15,296 nt of DNA from positions 1 to 15,296 of the forward strand of contig QIMA01000132.1 of the NCBI GenBank assembly GCA_003233535.1. The letters run 5' to 3'. A program made the translations under genes and the position numbers. This DNA comes from Rhodanobacteraceae bacterium. GTDB lineage: Bacteria > Pseudomonadota > Gammaproteobacteria > Xanthomonadales > SZUA-5. This document shows positions 7,434 through 15,177 of this stretch, one piece after another. Position 1 is the first letter of the stretch. Every line of letters begins with the position of its first letter. Below the pieces are notes generated by a model. The model saw only the letters and a program-made list of their open reading frames with translations, was not told the DNA's origin and ran no database searches.

Positions 7434-7503
7434 ATCGGAGAGGAGCTGGCGAAACCCTTTTTCCTGCGTAGATGGGCGACAAACGGGTCAATCGAGCACA
7501 ACT

Positions 7504-7548
7504 ATGGCAAAGTCCGCCAATCACGCGCCAGTCGCCGGGGCCGAATGA
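7504..7548 (+). CDS. Possible 14-codon leader peptide overlapping the kinase start
   Basis: ATG at 7504 opens a 14-residue frame (MAKSANHAPVAGAE) whose TGA stop (7546-7548) overlaps the kinase ATG as ATGA. That arrangement is the classical geometry for translational coupling, and the kinase has only a weak ribosome site of its own. No convincing Shine-Dalgarno sequence precedes this small frame, so it may be fortuitous. Confidence 0.2.
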   Translation: MAKSANHAPVAGAE

Positions 7549-10061
7549 GCCAGAGCCAACCCGATACGATGCCGGTTGCCACGAGCAATCTAACGCTCAC
7601 CGGCCATGCGCTGGATACGGCACCGGCAGACGTTAACAATCTGCACCCGGGAATGATGGTCGGCCCTTATCGGCTGATTCGCCTGCTGGGTCGTGGCGGC
7701 ATGGGTCAGGTGTGGCTAGCCGAACAAACCGCGCCGCTGAAGCGAGAAGTGGCGATCAAGATGCTCGCTCGCAAGCTCAACGACCGCATGGCCGAGGCCT
7801 GGTTCTTGGTCGAGCGGCAGGCGTTGGCGATGCTGGTGCATCCCTACATCGCACAGATATTTGACGCCGGCCAGCTACCCGGCGGGGCGATGTTCTTCGC
7901 CATGGAGTACATCGAAGGCAGCACCCTGGATCGCTGGGTGAACCAGCGCTCTCCCGACTTGCCGACGCTGGCAGCGCTGTTCGAGCGCATCTGCACCGGC
8001 ATTCAGTACGCCCATCAGCGCGGTCTGATTCACCGCGACCTAAAGCCAGCGAATTTGCTGGTACGCGATGACGGCCAGCAGGCACTGCCAAAGATCATCG
8101 ATTTCGGTGTCGCCGTTGGCGGCGTGCCGGGTCAGCAGGTGCAGATCGATCAGAAGGTCACCATCGGCACAGCTGCCTACATGGCTCCCGAGCAGTCCCG
8201 GCCCACCGCCGAAGGCATCGACGCGCGCGCCGATGTTTATGCGCTCGGCGCGACCTTGGCCAATTTGCTATGCGACCGCGCCGGACTGGAGATTGAGGTC
8301 AAACACGCCCTCAGCCACGTCGCCGCCTCAATGGCCCGAACCGGTGCTAGCGGTCCAGGCGTAGTCACGCCGAAGCCAGCACTGCATGCGTTACGCAAGA
8401 ATATCCCCAAAGAGCTGAGGGCGATCGCGGTCAAAGCGATGGCCCATGATCGCGATCAGCGCTATGAGTCCGCCGCCGCAATGGGCGCCGATCTGCAACG
8501 CTGGCGATTGGGTAACCCGGTGCTGGCCATGGAAGGTGGGTGGGCCTACGCGGTACGTTGTTTTGTTAGACGATATCGCTGGGCGAGTGCCGCTGCGGCG
8601 ACGGCAGTGTTGGCGTTAGTGGTAGGTGTGGGTGCGGCGCTGTACGGGTTGAGTGAGGCGCGGCACGCGCAAGCGGTCGCTGAGCAACGTCGAGTTCAAG
8701 CAGAGAATTTGGTCGGCGTGATGCTAGGCGATCTCGCGACCAAGCTGCGTCCCCTTGGACAACTTGAACTGCTAGAAACCGTTGGTGATGAGGCGATGCG
8801 CTACTTGAGTGCAGCAGCCAGAACAGATGGAGCGCAGACCGGTTCATTGCAAAGGGCGAGAGCGCTCAGAACTTTGGGCGAAGTCTACGTGAATCAGCAG
8901 CAATTGAACCGCGCAGCCAAGGCCTTTGCGGAGGCGGACAACACGCTCGCTGGAGACAAAGAGCAGCAGGATTCCGACTTGGTTTTTGAACAGGCACAGA
9001 TAGCTTTTTGGCGCGGTAACCTTCCTTTCTTGGCCACTGACAACGCCGCCGCTCGAGTGCATTGGGATCGATACCTCGAACTTGCACAGCGATTGACCAT
9101 ACTCGAGCCAAATTCGGTCCGATCAACGATCGAATCTGCCTACGCACGGACCAATCTGGCGGCTCTTGACTTACGCGCTGGAAAACTCGATGCGGCACTG
9201 AGCGAATATCGGCTCGCAGTGCAGTGGATGGCGAAGGCGCAGGAGCTGGAGCCAAATAACGACACTTTGCGAGTTGACTTGGCCAATTTGGTTTCTTCGT
9301 TGGGTTCAACTCTAGAAGCCGCCGGTAGGCCCACCGAAGCGGTAGATCATTTTGGGCAGCAAATTGCATTGCTCCGGACAGTAGGCACTACTGACGCACG
9401 ATCGAAGCACCGACTGGCGCTCGCGCTGCATTTGCATGCGCGGACGGCTGCATTGTTGGGGGAATCAGATGCACTACAGAACATCCTGCTGGCGACCGAC
9501 TTGCTCGCTGATCTAGTCGTTTTCGACCCAGCAAACCAACTCTGGCGAAAGGACCTGTTGGCGGCTATGGTTTGTCTAGCCGAGGTGCAAATGACACGAA
9601 ATCAAGACACCCATGCAATACAAACGCTTAATCAAGCGCTGGCCAAGGCAGAGCTACTGATTGATCAACAAGATCCGGGTACGTCGTCACTCAAGTTCCG
9701 CGCCCACCTAAGGTCGGCGATCATCGCCGCCCAGGCAGGTGATACCAAAGTTCTGGAGGAGCATTTGGCAGCTACCAGTGCAGTCGCGAATGCCGCAAGA
9801 AATACAGACTCACGGCTCCGAGATGGTGTGCTGTTCGATATTTTGCGCCGATCGTTACAAATGTTTTCTGATAGCGAACTGGTCTATGACCTCGAACATC
9901 GGGCATTGGAAGAGTTTCATGCACCGCTAGGCGCATTGGCGCTCGAAGCGCAGTACGCCCTGATCAGAAACAGTGGGGACATTGCAGCCTTAGCACGGAT
10001 GGAACGTACGCTTGAAGATATGGGTTACGATGCCACGCGGTTTGGAAATCTCATCTTTTAG
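7545..10061 (+). CDS. Membrane-anchored Hanks-type serine/threonine kinase with TPR region
   Basis: This 838-residue protein has an N-terminal kinase domain (about 42-320). The kinase elements are present in order: glycine loop GRGGMG (49-54), catalytic lysine in VAIK (K72), HRDLKPAN (163-170, Asp165), DFG (186-188) and APE (214-216), so it should be active. One transmembrane helix (about 346-368) separates it from a C-terminal half of TPR-like helical pairs, for example about 438-470, 526-572 and 575-612, presumably a periplasmic or protein-binding sensor. No PASTA domain is present. ATG 7545 is the first start after an in-frame TAG at 7431; the only ribosome site is GGGG four bases upstream. 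A 108-residue gene starts 15 bases after the stop, so the two are probably co-transcribed. Substrates are unknown. Confidence 0.93.
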   Translation: MSQSQPDTMPVATSNLTLTGHALDTAPADVNNLHPGMMVGPYRLIRLLGRGGMGQVWLAEQTAPLKREVAIKMLARKLNDRMAEAWFLVERQALAMLVHPYIAQIFDAGQLPGGAMFFAMEYIEGSTLDRWVNQRSPDLPTLAALFERICTGIQYAHQRGLIHRDLKPANLLVRDDGQQALPKIIDFGVAVGGVPGQQVQIDQKVTIGTAAYMAPEQSRPTAEGIDARADVYALGATLANLLCDRAGLEIEVKHALSHVAASMARTGASGPGVVTPKPALHALRKNIPKELRAIAVKAMAHDRDQRYESAAAMGADLQRWRLGNPVLAMEGGWAYAVRCFVRRYRWASAAAATAVLALVVGVGAALYGLSEARHAQAVAEQRRVQAENLVGVMLGDLATKLRPLGQLELLETVGDEAMRYLSAAARTDGAQTGSLQRARALRTLGEVYVNQQQLNRAAKAFAEADNTLAGDKEQQDSDLVFEQAQIAFWRGNLPFLATDNAAARVHWDRYLELAQRLTILEPNSVRSTIESAYARTNLAALDLRAGKLDAALSEYRLAVQWMAKAQELEPNNDTLRVDLANLVSSLGSTLEAAGRPTEAVDHFGQQIALLRTVGTTDARSKHRLALALHLHARTAALLGESDALQNILLATDLLADLVVFDPANQLWRKDLLAAMVCLAEVQMTRNQDTHAIQTLNQALAKAELLIDQQDPGTSSLKFRAHLRSAIIAAQAGDTKVLEEHLAATSAVANAARNTDSRLRDGVLFDILRRSLQMFSDSELVYDLEHRALEEFHAPLGALALEAQYALIRNSGDIAALARMERTLEDMGYDATRFGNLIF

Positions 10062-10076
10062 CGAACGGGGGTTCAC

Positions 10077-10403
10077 ATGACGACGTATTCCTACCAGCTC
10101 AGTGAAGTTAACGGGGTCTTGGTTTCAAACCCTGAATCTCAGGTGATCGATCAACACGATGCCATGCTGTCATTCGAATTAGTGGGTGAGGCGGCTACGA
10201 ACTTTCGTCTTACTGGTTACACGGCCAACGACACGAAAAATCAGCTTGGCGCCGCTTCGTTTAATAAAACAGAAACCGTGATGACGATTCCCGACGCAAA
10301 TACCAAGGCAGCAACGATCAATATCACTGTTCTTTCTGCGCATCGCACGACCGGCACGGTCTATCACACAGACCCGTCAGCAGTGAATCGCCCACCAAGC
10401 TAA
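10077..10403 (+). CDS. Small protein co-transcribed with the kinase; possible DP-EP family
   Basis: This 108-residue soluble protein has no signal peptide and alternating hydrophobic and polar residues that suggest a small beta-sandwich (MLSFELVGEAATNFRLTGY, ATINITVLSAHR). It ends in YHTDPSAVNRPPS, which resembles the 'DP..xNEP' tail that gives the DP-EP family its name, but with Arg in place of Glu; that assignment is tentative. A strong ribosome site GGGGG (10067-10071) lies five bases before ATG 10077, and the spacing of 15 bases from the kinase stop implies one operon. The arrangement makes it a candidate kinase partner or substrate, since it is rich in Ser and Thr. This is inference from position only. 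Confidence 0.72.
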   Translation: MTTYSYQLSEVNGVLVSNPESQVIDQHDAMLSFELVGEAATNFRLTGYTANDTKNQLGAASFNKTETVMTIPDANTKAATINITVLSAHRTTGTVYHTDPSAVNRPPS

Positions 10404-10474
10404 TCGGGTTTAACCCGCTATTATGTAAACAGACGTAACACGTGCTCCTCAGTTGCGTTTCGAGAGTCTGCCTT

Positions 10475-10510
10475 CTCGGCCGGAACGAATGCACATCCGT
10501 TCCGGCCGAG
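10475..10510. terminator. Strong 13-bp hairpin after the kinase operon (probable terminator or palindrome)
   Basis: CTCGGCCGGAACG (10475-10487) and CGTTCCGGCCGAG (10498-10510) pair perfectly. The 10-base loop can add ATG/CAT pairing. It lies 72 bases beyond the stop of the 108-residue gene. No T-run follows on either strand, so it is not a textbook intrinsic terminator. It could act as a transcript-end stabiliser or a protein-binding palindrome. A smaller perfect palindrome, CGGGTTTAACCCG, lies immediately after the stop codon (10405-10417). Confidence 0.5.
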
Positions 10511-10595
10511 CCGGTCGGCGGGCCATAGTTGAGCGAAGCTCGGACGGGTTGTCGTTAGCGGGCTCGGACTCAATTGGCAGTGTATTTCATACAAT

Positions 10596-10612
10596 CTAGC
10601 CCGGATATTTCA
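10596..10612 (+). repeat. Solo end of the CTAG-ended repeat family (copy E)
   Basis: CTAGCCCGGATATTTCA is identical to the first 17 bases of copy C, after which similarity stops. No matching inverted end (CCGGGCTAG) is present downstream before topA. It is therefore a truncated or decayed copy, or the surviving end of a longer related element. The sequence beyond it (10613-10780) has no recognised gene. Confidence 0.6.
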
Positions 10613-10791
10613 GGAGTGCTGTTGCACATCGTTCTCCTCACGGTTCGATCTGAGCGGGACGCGTTCGCCTGGCGCACGAAAGTGCCGAAGAACGTCGAGC
10701 GCGAACGATACAGAATGCAAAGAAAAATAAAAGTCTGATGCGGTTTGTTCAACCATGATGAATGGGAAGATTCACACTGCACTTACTCGAT

Positions 10792-10987
10792 GAATCGCCG
10801 AGTTCGCCGATTCTCAGCTCGTTGCCGAAGCTCCAGAGACAGCTCTGAGCTAGTCCCAGTTCAGTCGTCAAGTGGGCCCAAGACGGGCCATTAGAGTCAC
10901 TTCCCTGTATGCTCCGGCGCCCTGAGGGCTTGCGCTTGATGGGGTTCATGTGCGCAGGATGATGTGCGCTGATCGATCCAGCGATCA
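10792..10987. other. Cluster of short hairpins in the topA leader
   Basis: The gap of 655 bases before topA has no convincing gene. It holds several short inverted repeats in succession: GAATCG/CGATTC (10792-10797, 10808-10813), AGCTC(C)AGAG/CTCTGAGCT with one bulged C (10829-10838, 10843-10851), GGCCC/GGGCC (10875-10879, 10885-10889), GCCC/GGGC (10919-10922, 10926-10929) and TGATCG/CGATCA (10970-10975, 10982-10987). They could be part of a structured leader, a small RNA or operators. Short stems of this size also arise by chance in GC-rich DNA. Confidence 0.3.
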
Positions 10988-11058
10988 ACGCCTAGCCAGT
11001 CAATGTCGGCTGCGAATCAAGCAGTTGTTGCACACGATAAGCATTAGAAGAACAGCGC

Positions 11059-13590
11059 ATGAGCAAAAACGTATTGATCGTAGAGTCGCCGGCCAAGGTG
11101 GCGACCATTCACAAAATCCTAGGCAAGGACTTCACCGTGTTGGCCTCTTACGGCCACGTGCGTGATCTGCCGGCCAAGGACGGTATGGTCGATACCGAAA
11201 ACGACTACGCGATGCACTATCAGGTGATTGATCGCAACGCCAAGCACGTAGAAGCGATCGCCAAGGCGGTGAAGAAAGCCGACGCGCTCTGGCTGGCGAC
11301 CGATTTGGATCGCGAGGGAGAGGCGATCAGCTGGCACGTGCACGAGATTCTGAAAGAGCGTGGCTTGCTAGAAGGCAAAGAGGTCTTTCGGGTGGTGTTT
11401 CCCGAAATCACCCCGCGGGCAATCAAAGAGGCCGTGTCCAAACCGCGCCGGCTCAGCGAGAACCTGATCAACGCGCAGCAAGCACGCCGCGCTCTCGATT
11501 ACCTAGTGGGCTTCAATCTATCGCCGCTGTTGTGGCGCAAGGTGCAGCCAGGGCTGTCAGCCGGTCGCGTACAGTCGCCAGCGCTATGCATGATTGTCGA
11601 ACGCGAAGACGAGATCGACGCGTTTGTGCCGCAAGAGTACTGGACCATTGAGGCAAAGCTGGACAAGGCCGGTCACGGCTTCCCCGGCAAGCTGGTGCAG
11701 TTCGACGGCAACAAGCTCAGCCAGTTTGACCTGAATGAATCGGTCGGCGCTGAAGCGGCGCGCACGCGCTTGGCCGCAGCAGCCGGCATGCCCGCCGATG
11801 GCGAGGGCGCCGGTGAACTCAGGGTGCTCGATGTACGCCGCGCCGATCGCAAACGGCGGCCGGCAGCACCGTTCATTACCTCTACCCTGCAGCAAGAAGC
11901 CTCGCGCAAGCTAGGTTTCGGTGCGCAGCGGACCATGCGCATCGCCCAGCAGCTGTATGAAGGCGCGGAAATCGACGGTGATCGAGTGGGTCTGATTACC
12001 TATATGCGTACCGACTCGGTAAGCCTTTCTGTGGATGCGATTGCCGATCTACGTGAGACCATCACCAAGGTGTTCGGCGCGCAGTTCCTGCCACCGCAGC
12101 CGCAGTCCTACAAGACTAAGAGCAAGAACGCACAAGAAGCGCATGAGGCGATTCGCCCCAGCTCCGCAGCGCGCACCCCGGATCAGGTCAAGCGTTATCT
12201 CAGCGATGACCAACGCAAACTGTACGAGCTGATCTGGAAGCGCACCGTCGCTTGTCAGATGAAGCCAGCCCTGCTCAATACTGTGAGCGTGGACTTGAGC
12301 GCCGGGATTGACGATCTGTTTCGTTCCTCTGGCACGACGGTTGTCGATCCAGGCTTCCTCGCAGTCTACGAAGAGGGCCGCGACAACAAAAACGATGACG
12401 ATGACGACTCCGGCAACAAGCTACCGCCGCTAGAGAAGGGCGACCTCATCGCGCTCAACGAGCTCAAGGCGCTGCAGCACTTTACTGAGCCGCCGCCGCG
12501 CTTCAGCGAAGCGACCCTGGTTAAGACACTGGAGGAATACGGAATCGGCCGACCTTCCACCTACGCCAGCATCATTCAGGTGCTGACCTTTCGCGAGTAC
12601 GTGCATCTGGAAGCACGCCGCTTCCATGCGACCGACGTCGGTCGCGTAGTAGCCAACTTCCTGTCCAAGCATTTCACCCGCTACGTGGACTATGAGTTCA
12701 CCGCACGATTGGAAGACGAGTTGGACGAAGTCGCTCGTGGCGAGAGCGACTGGGTACCGGTGTTGGATCGCTTCTGGGGTCCGTTCCATGAGCTGATCAA
12801 GGACAAGACCGAGTCTGTCACTCGCCAAGAAGCCACCGCCGCGCGGGTGATTGGCGTGCACCCGGTGAGCGGTAAAGAGATCTCGGTGCGCCTGGGTCGC
12901 TACGGTCCGTTCGCGCAGATCGGCACCCGCGACGACGAAGAGAAGCCGACGTTTGCCTCGCTACGACCTGGTCAGAAGATGGTCAGTCTGACTATGGAAG
13001 AGGCGCTGGATCTGTTCAAACTGCCGCGCAAGCTGGGCACGAACGACGCTGGTGAAGAGATTTCCGTCGCTATCGGCCGTTTCGGTCCCTTTGCTAAGGC
13101 AGGCAAGACCTATGCCTCGTTGGACAAAGAGGACGACCCGTACACCATGGAGCTGCCGCGCGCGATCGAGCTGATCGCCGCCAAGCGCAAGGCCGAGGCC
13201 GAGCGCGAAATCGCGATTTTCGACGACGGCAAGATCAAGGTGCTCAAGGGCCGCTACGGACCGTACATTACTGACGGCGAGGTCAACGCACGCATTCCCA
13301 AAGATCTCGAGCCCACCGACTTGACCGTGGAAGATTGCCGCAAACTCATCGCTGCAGCCCCGCGCAAGCCCAAACGTGGCGCCAAAGGCCGCACTGCCAA
13401 GGCCAAGGTCGAACCCAAAGCCAAAACGGCCAAGACACCGGCCAAGCGCAAACCCGCTGCAAAGAAACCCGCTGCTAAAAAGCCGACGGCGAAAAAGCCT
13501 GCAGCCAACAAGAGCACCAAGACCAGCAGCAGCACCAAGGTGACCAAGCCGAAGGCCTCGCGAAAGTTGAATAAGATTTTGGCGGGGTAG
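11059..13590 (+). CDS. topA: DNA topoisomerase I (type IA)
   Basis: This 843-residue enzyme relaxes negatively supercoiled DNA through a transient 5'-phosphotyrosine link. The N-terminal TOPRIM domain shows Glu9 (VESPAK) and the acidic cluster DLDRE (82-86). The active-site tyrosine is Tyr315 in GLITYMRTDS. The strand-passage core is complete, with QARRALDYLVGF, SAGRVQSPAL, AQEAHEAIRP and EYGIGRPSTYA. The C-terminus has no tetracysteine zinc fingers. It has three glycine-rich repeats (near 597, 660 and 724, each with 'GRYGPF'-like motifs) and a basic Lys/Ala/Pro tail (about 768-843) with AAKKPAAKKPTAKKPA. An acidic run NDDDDD lies near 445. This architecture is usual in Lysobacterales. ATG 11059 aligns with the conserved N-terminus (MSKNVLIVESPAK). 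Confidence 0.98.
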   Translation: MSKNVLIVESPAKVATIHKILGKDFTVLASYGHVRDLPAKDGMVDTENDYAMHYQVIDRNAKHVEAIAKAVKKADALWLATDLDREGEAISWHVHEILKERGLLEGKEVFRVVFPEITPRAIKEAVSKPRRLSENLINAQQARRALDYLVGFNLSPLLWRKVQPGLSAGRVQSPALCMIVEREDEIDAFVPQEYWTIEAKLDKAGHGFPGKLVQFDGNKLSQFDLNESVGAEAARTRLAAAAGMPADGEGAGELRVLDVRRADRKRRPAAPFITSTLQQEASRKLGFGAQRTMRIAQQLYEGAEIDGDRVGLITYMRTDSVSLSVDAIADLRETITKVFGAQFLPPQPQSYKTKSKNAQEAHEAIRPSSAARTPDQVKRYLSDDQRKLYELIWKRTVACQMKPALLNTVSVDLSAGIDDLFRSSGTTVVDPGFLAVYEEGRDNKNDDDDDSGNKLPPLEKGDLIALNELKALQHFTEPPPRFSEATLVKTLEEYGIGRPSTYASIIQVLTFREYVHLEARRFHATDVGRVVANFLSKHFTRYVDYEFTARLEDELDEVARGESDWVPVLDRFWGPFHELIKDKTESVTRQEATAARVIGVHPVSGKEISVRLGRYGPFAQIGTRDDEEKPTFASLRPGQKMVSLTMEEALDLFKLPRKLGTNDAGEEISVAIGRFGPFAKAGKTYASLDKEDDPYTMELPRAIELIAAKRKAEAEREIAIFDDGKIKVLKGRYGPYITDGEVNARIPKDLEPTDLTVEDCRKLIAAAPRKPKRGAKGRTAKAKVEPKAKTAKTPAKRKPAAKKPAAKKPTAKKPAANKSTKTSSSTKVTKPKASRKLNKILAG

Positions 13591-13632
13591 CGAGTCGCAG
13601 CTAGGTTAGCGTGTGGCGAGACGCAGCGATCC

Positions 13633-13660
13633 GGAACTGTTGCTGATCTGGGTCAGTTCC
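13633..13660. terminator. Hairpin between convergent topA and diguanylate cyclase genes
   Basis: GGAACTG (13633-13639) and CAGTTCC (13654-13660) pair perfectly around a 14-base loop, 43 bases after the topA stop and 58 bases from the stop of the converging gene. No T-run follows on either strand, so termination would need Rho or another signal. It is the only clear pairing in the 127-base spacer. Confidence 0.3.
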
Positions 13661-13717
13661 AGTTGCCAGCTCCAGTAGCCAGAAGGGCGGCCACGCACTC
13701 GCCATCTTCGGAGTGGG

Positions 13718-15091
13718 CTAGCTAACCATCACCCGATTGCGCCCGGCTTCCTTGGCTCGGTACAGCGCGCGGTCAGCGCGAACTAGGCAGGCGTCTAGCG
13801 GGTCGAGTCCGGAGTATTCGGCGAGTCCAAAGCTCAAGGTAATTTTCGGCCCAGCTTCCACCAATGGACCGTTACCGAGGGCTAGGCGCAATACCTGAGC
13901 GCGCTTCTCGGCTTCTGCCAGCGGTAGCTCAGGCCAAACCAACAAGAACTCCTCGCCGCCCCAGCGCGCGGCCTCTTCTTCGGACTTAAGGTCGGTACGC
14001 AGCCGCTCGGCCACTGCCGCCAGAATTCGATCGCCCATGGCATGACCGTAGCGATCATTGACCAATTTGAAGTGATCAATGTCGACGATGGCCACGCAAA
14101 AATGTCGACGCTGGCGGTGGGTACGGTCGGCCAGCTGCTCGAGCAGTTCGAGCATCCCGCGCCGATTCAGCAAGCGGGTGAGTGGATCGGTAGCGGCGGC
14201 TTCGGCGAGCACGGCCTCTAGCTGGCAGCGTTGTTCGATCTCTTTGCGCAGCAACACGTTAAGCCGATCCAGCTCGGCGGTCCGCTCACGCACGTTGGCC
14301 TCAAGCTGACCGCTCGCCGATTTCGCCTGCTCCAGGGCGGCAGTGCGCTCCCTATCGGTGCGCTCCAATCTGGCGGCCATCGTCTCTAGCGAGTCTGCGA
14401 ACTCTGCAAACTCTGCCAGCGGCGGGCTAGCCTCATCACTCTTGAAGCGACCCTCGGCAATTTGCTGGCAACGCCGCGCGAAGCGTTTCAGCACGCGACG
14501 TGCGTCCCGGGCCAAGACCCCGGACATCAGCGCCGAAATTAGCACGGCGAAAATGAAGGCGACCGCCGCATGTCGGCGCAGTTGGGCCAGGTAGTCCTGC
14601 AGCTCGCTCTGGTCAGCGCTGACCAACAGCAGCCGATCGCTACTCAGCGGCATTAAGGTACGGGTCGGTTCACCGTCTAATTCGAATACCCGTTCGCGCA
14701 CATCTACGTCGCGAATCGACGGTAGCTGAACCGCCGCAGGTGCGGTTCCTTCGCCGCTGTGCGCCCATACACTTAAAGTTCCGTAGCCGCTGTCGTAAAT
14801 CACCGCGTGGCTGAGTAGCCGGTCTCTGGAGGTCGCCGTTGTGAGTTGCTCGAGCACGGCGGTCGAAGCCTGGGGCTGGAGCAGTTGGCTTTGCTCGATG
14901 CTCAGACCCAGGGCACGAGTGGCCTCGGCAAGTCGGTCATCGTAGACACTGTCGAGCGCCTGCTCAGCAGCAAAATAGAAATACACGGACACAGCAAGAG
15001 CCAGCGCTAACCCGACCAACAGGTGGGTATAGAAAAGGCGCCGACCCACGCTTTGTCTGAAGCTCCGACTGGGGTTTTGGGCGCTGGGCAT
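13718..15091 (-). CDS. Membrane-bound diguanylate cyclase (GGDEF domain)
   Basis: This 457-residue protein probably makes the second messenger c-di-GMP from two GTP. It has two transmembrane helices (about 19-41 and 174-194) enclosing a periplasmic sensor of about 130 residues that I do not recognise. A HAMP-like linker (about 195-248), a coiled coil rich in Glu, Arg and Leu (about 245-300) and a C-terminal GGDEF domain (about 303-457) follow. The active site is GGEEF (378-382), with VDIDHFKLVND (336-347) for metal and GTP. The inhibitory I-site RxxD, expected five residues before GGEEF, reads KSEE, so product inhibition is probably lost. No EAL domain is present. ATG 15091 has no clear ribosome site, but the N-terminus leads properly into the first helix. 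Confidence 0.93.
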   Translation of the reverse strand: MPSAQNPSRSFRQSVGRRLFYTHLLVGLALALAVSVYFYFAAEQALDSVYDDRLAEATRALGLSIEQSQLLQPQASTAVLEQLTTATSRDRLLSHAVIYDSGYGTLSVWAHSGEGTAPAAVQLPSIRDVDVRERVFELDGEPTRTLMPLSSDRLLLVSADQSELQDYLAQLRRHAAVAFIFAVLISALMSGVLARDARRVLKRFARRCQQIAEGRFKSDEASPPLAEFAEFADSLETMAARLERTDRERTAALEQAKSASGQLEANVRERTAELDRLNVLLRKEIEQRCQLEAVLAEAAATDPLTRLLNRRGMLELLEQLADRTHRQRRHFCVAIVDIDHFKLVNDRYGHAMGDRILAAVAERLRTDLKSEEEAARWGGEEFLLVWPELPLAEAEKRAQVLRLALGNGPLVEAGPKITLSFGLAEYSGLDPLDACLVRADRALYRAKEAGRNRVMVS

Positions 15092-15114
15092 AGCAGCATC
15101 GTAGTGCGAGCGCT

Positions 15115-15137
15115 GTCACAAATCACGCTTTTGTGAC
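15115..15137 (-). promoter_or_regulatory. Operator-like inverted repeat upstream of the diguanylate cyclase
   Basis: GTCACAAA (15115-15122) and TTTGTGAC (15130-15137) form a perfect 8-bp inverted repeat with a 7-base spacer, 24 to 46 bases before the start codon. The position fits a repressor or activator site overlapping the promoter. The half-sites face the opposite way from a CRP site (TGTGA-N6-TCACA). No regulator can be named. Confidence 0.45.
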
Positions 15138-15177
15138 GACGATCAGCCTTTTGGTATCGAATCGACCCGGGTTCACG

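Noticed and set aside
10570..10988. Two minus-strand frames (70 and 79 codons) upstream of topA, considered as transposase remnants.
   Set aside because: Neither translation shows a transposase motif or hydropathy pattern I can recognise, and one merely runs through the lone element end.
13711..13724. The diguanylate cyclase gene ends in TAG and is followed on its strand by CTAGCCC, like the element ends at other stop codons.
   Set aside because: Similarity stops after seven bases, and the 13591-13717 spacer shows no core or second end.
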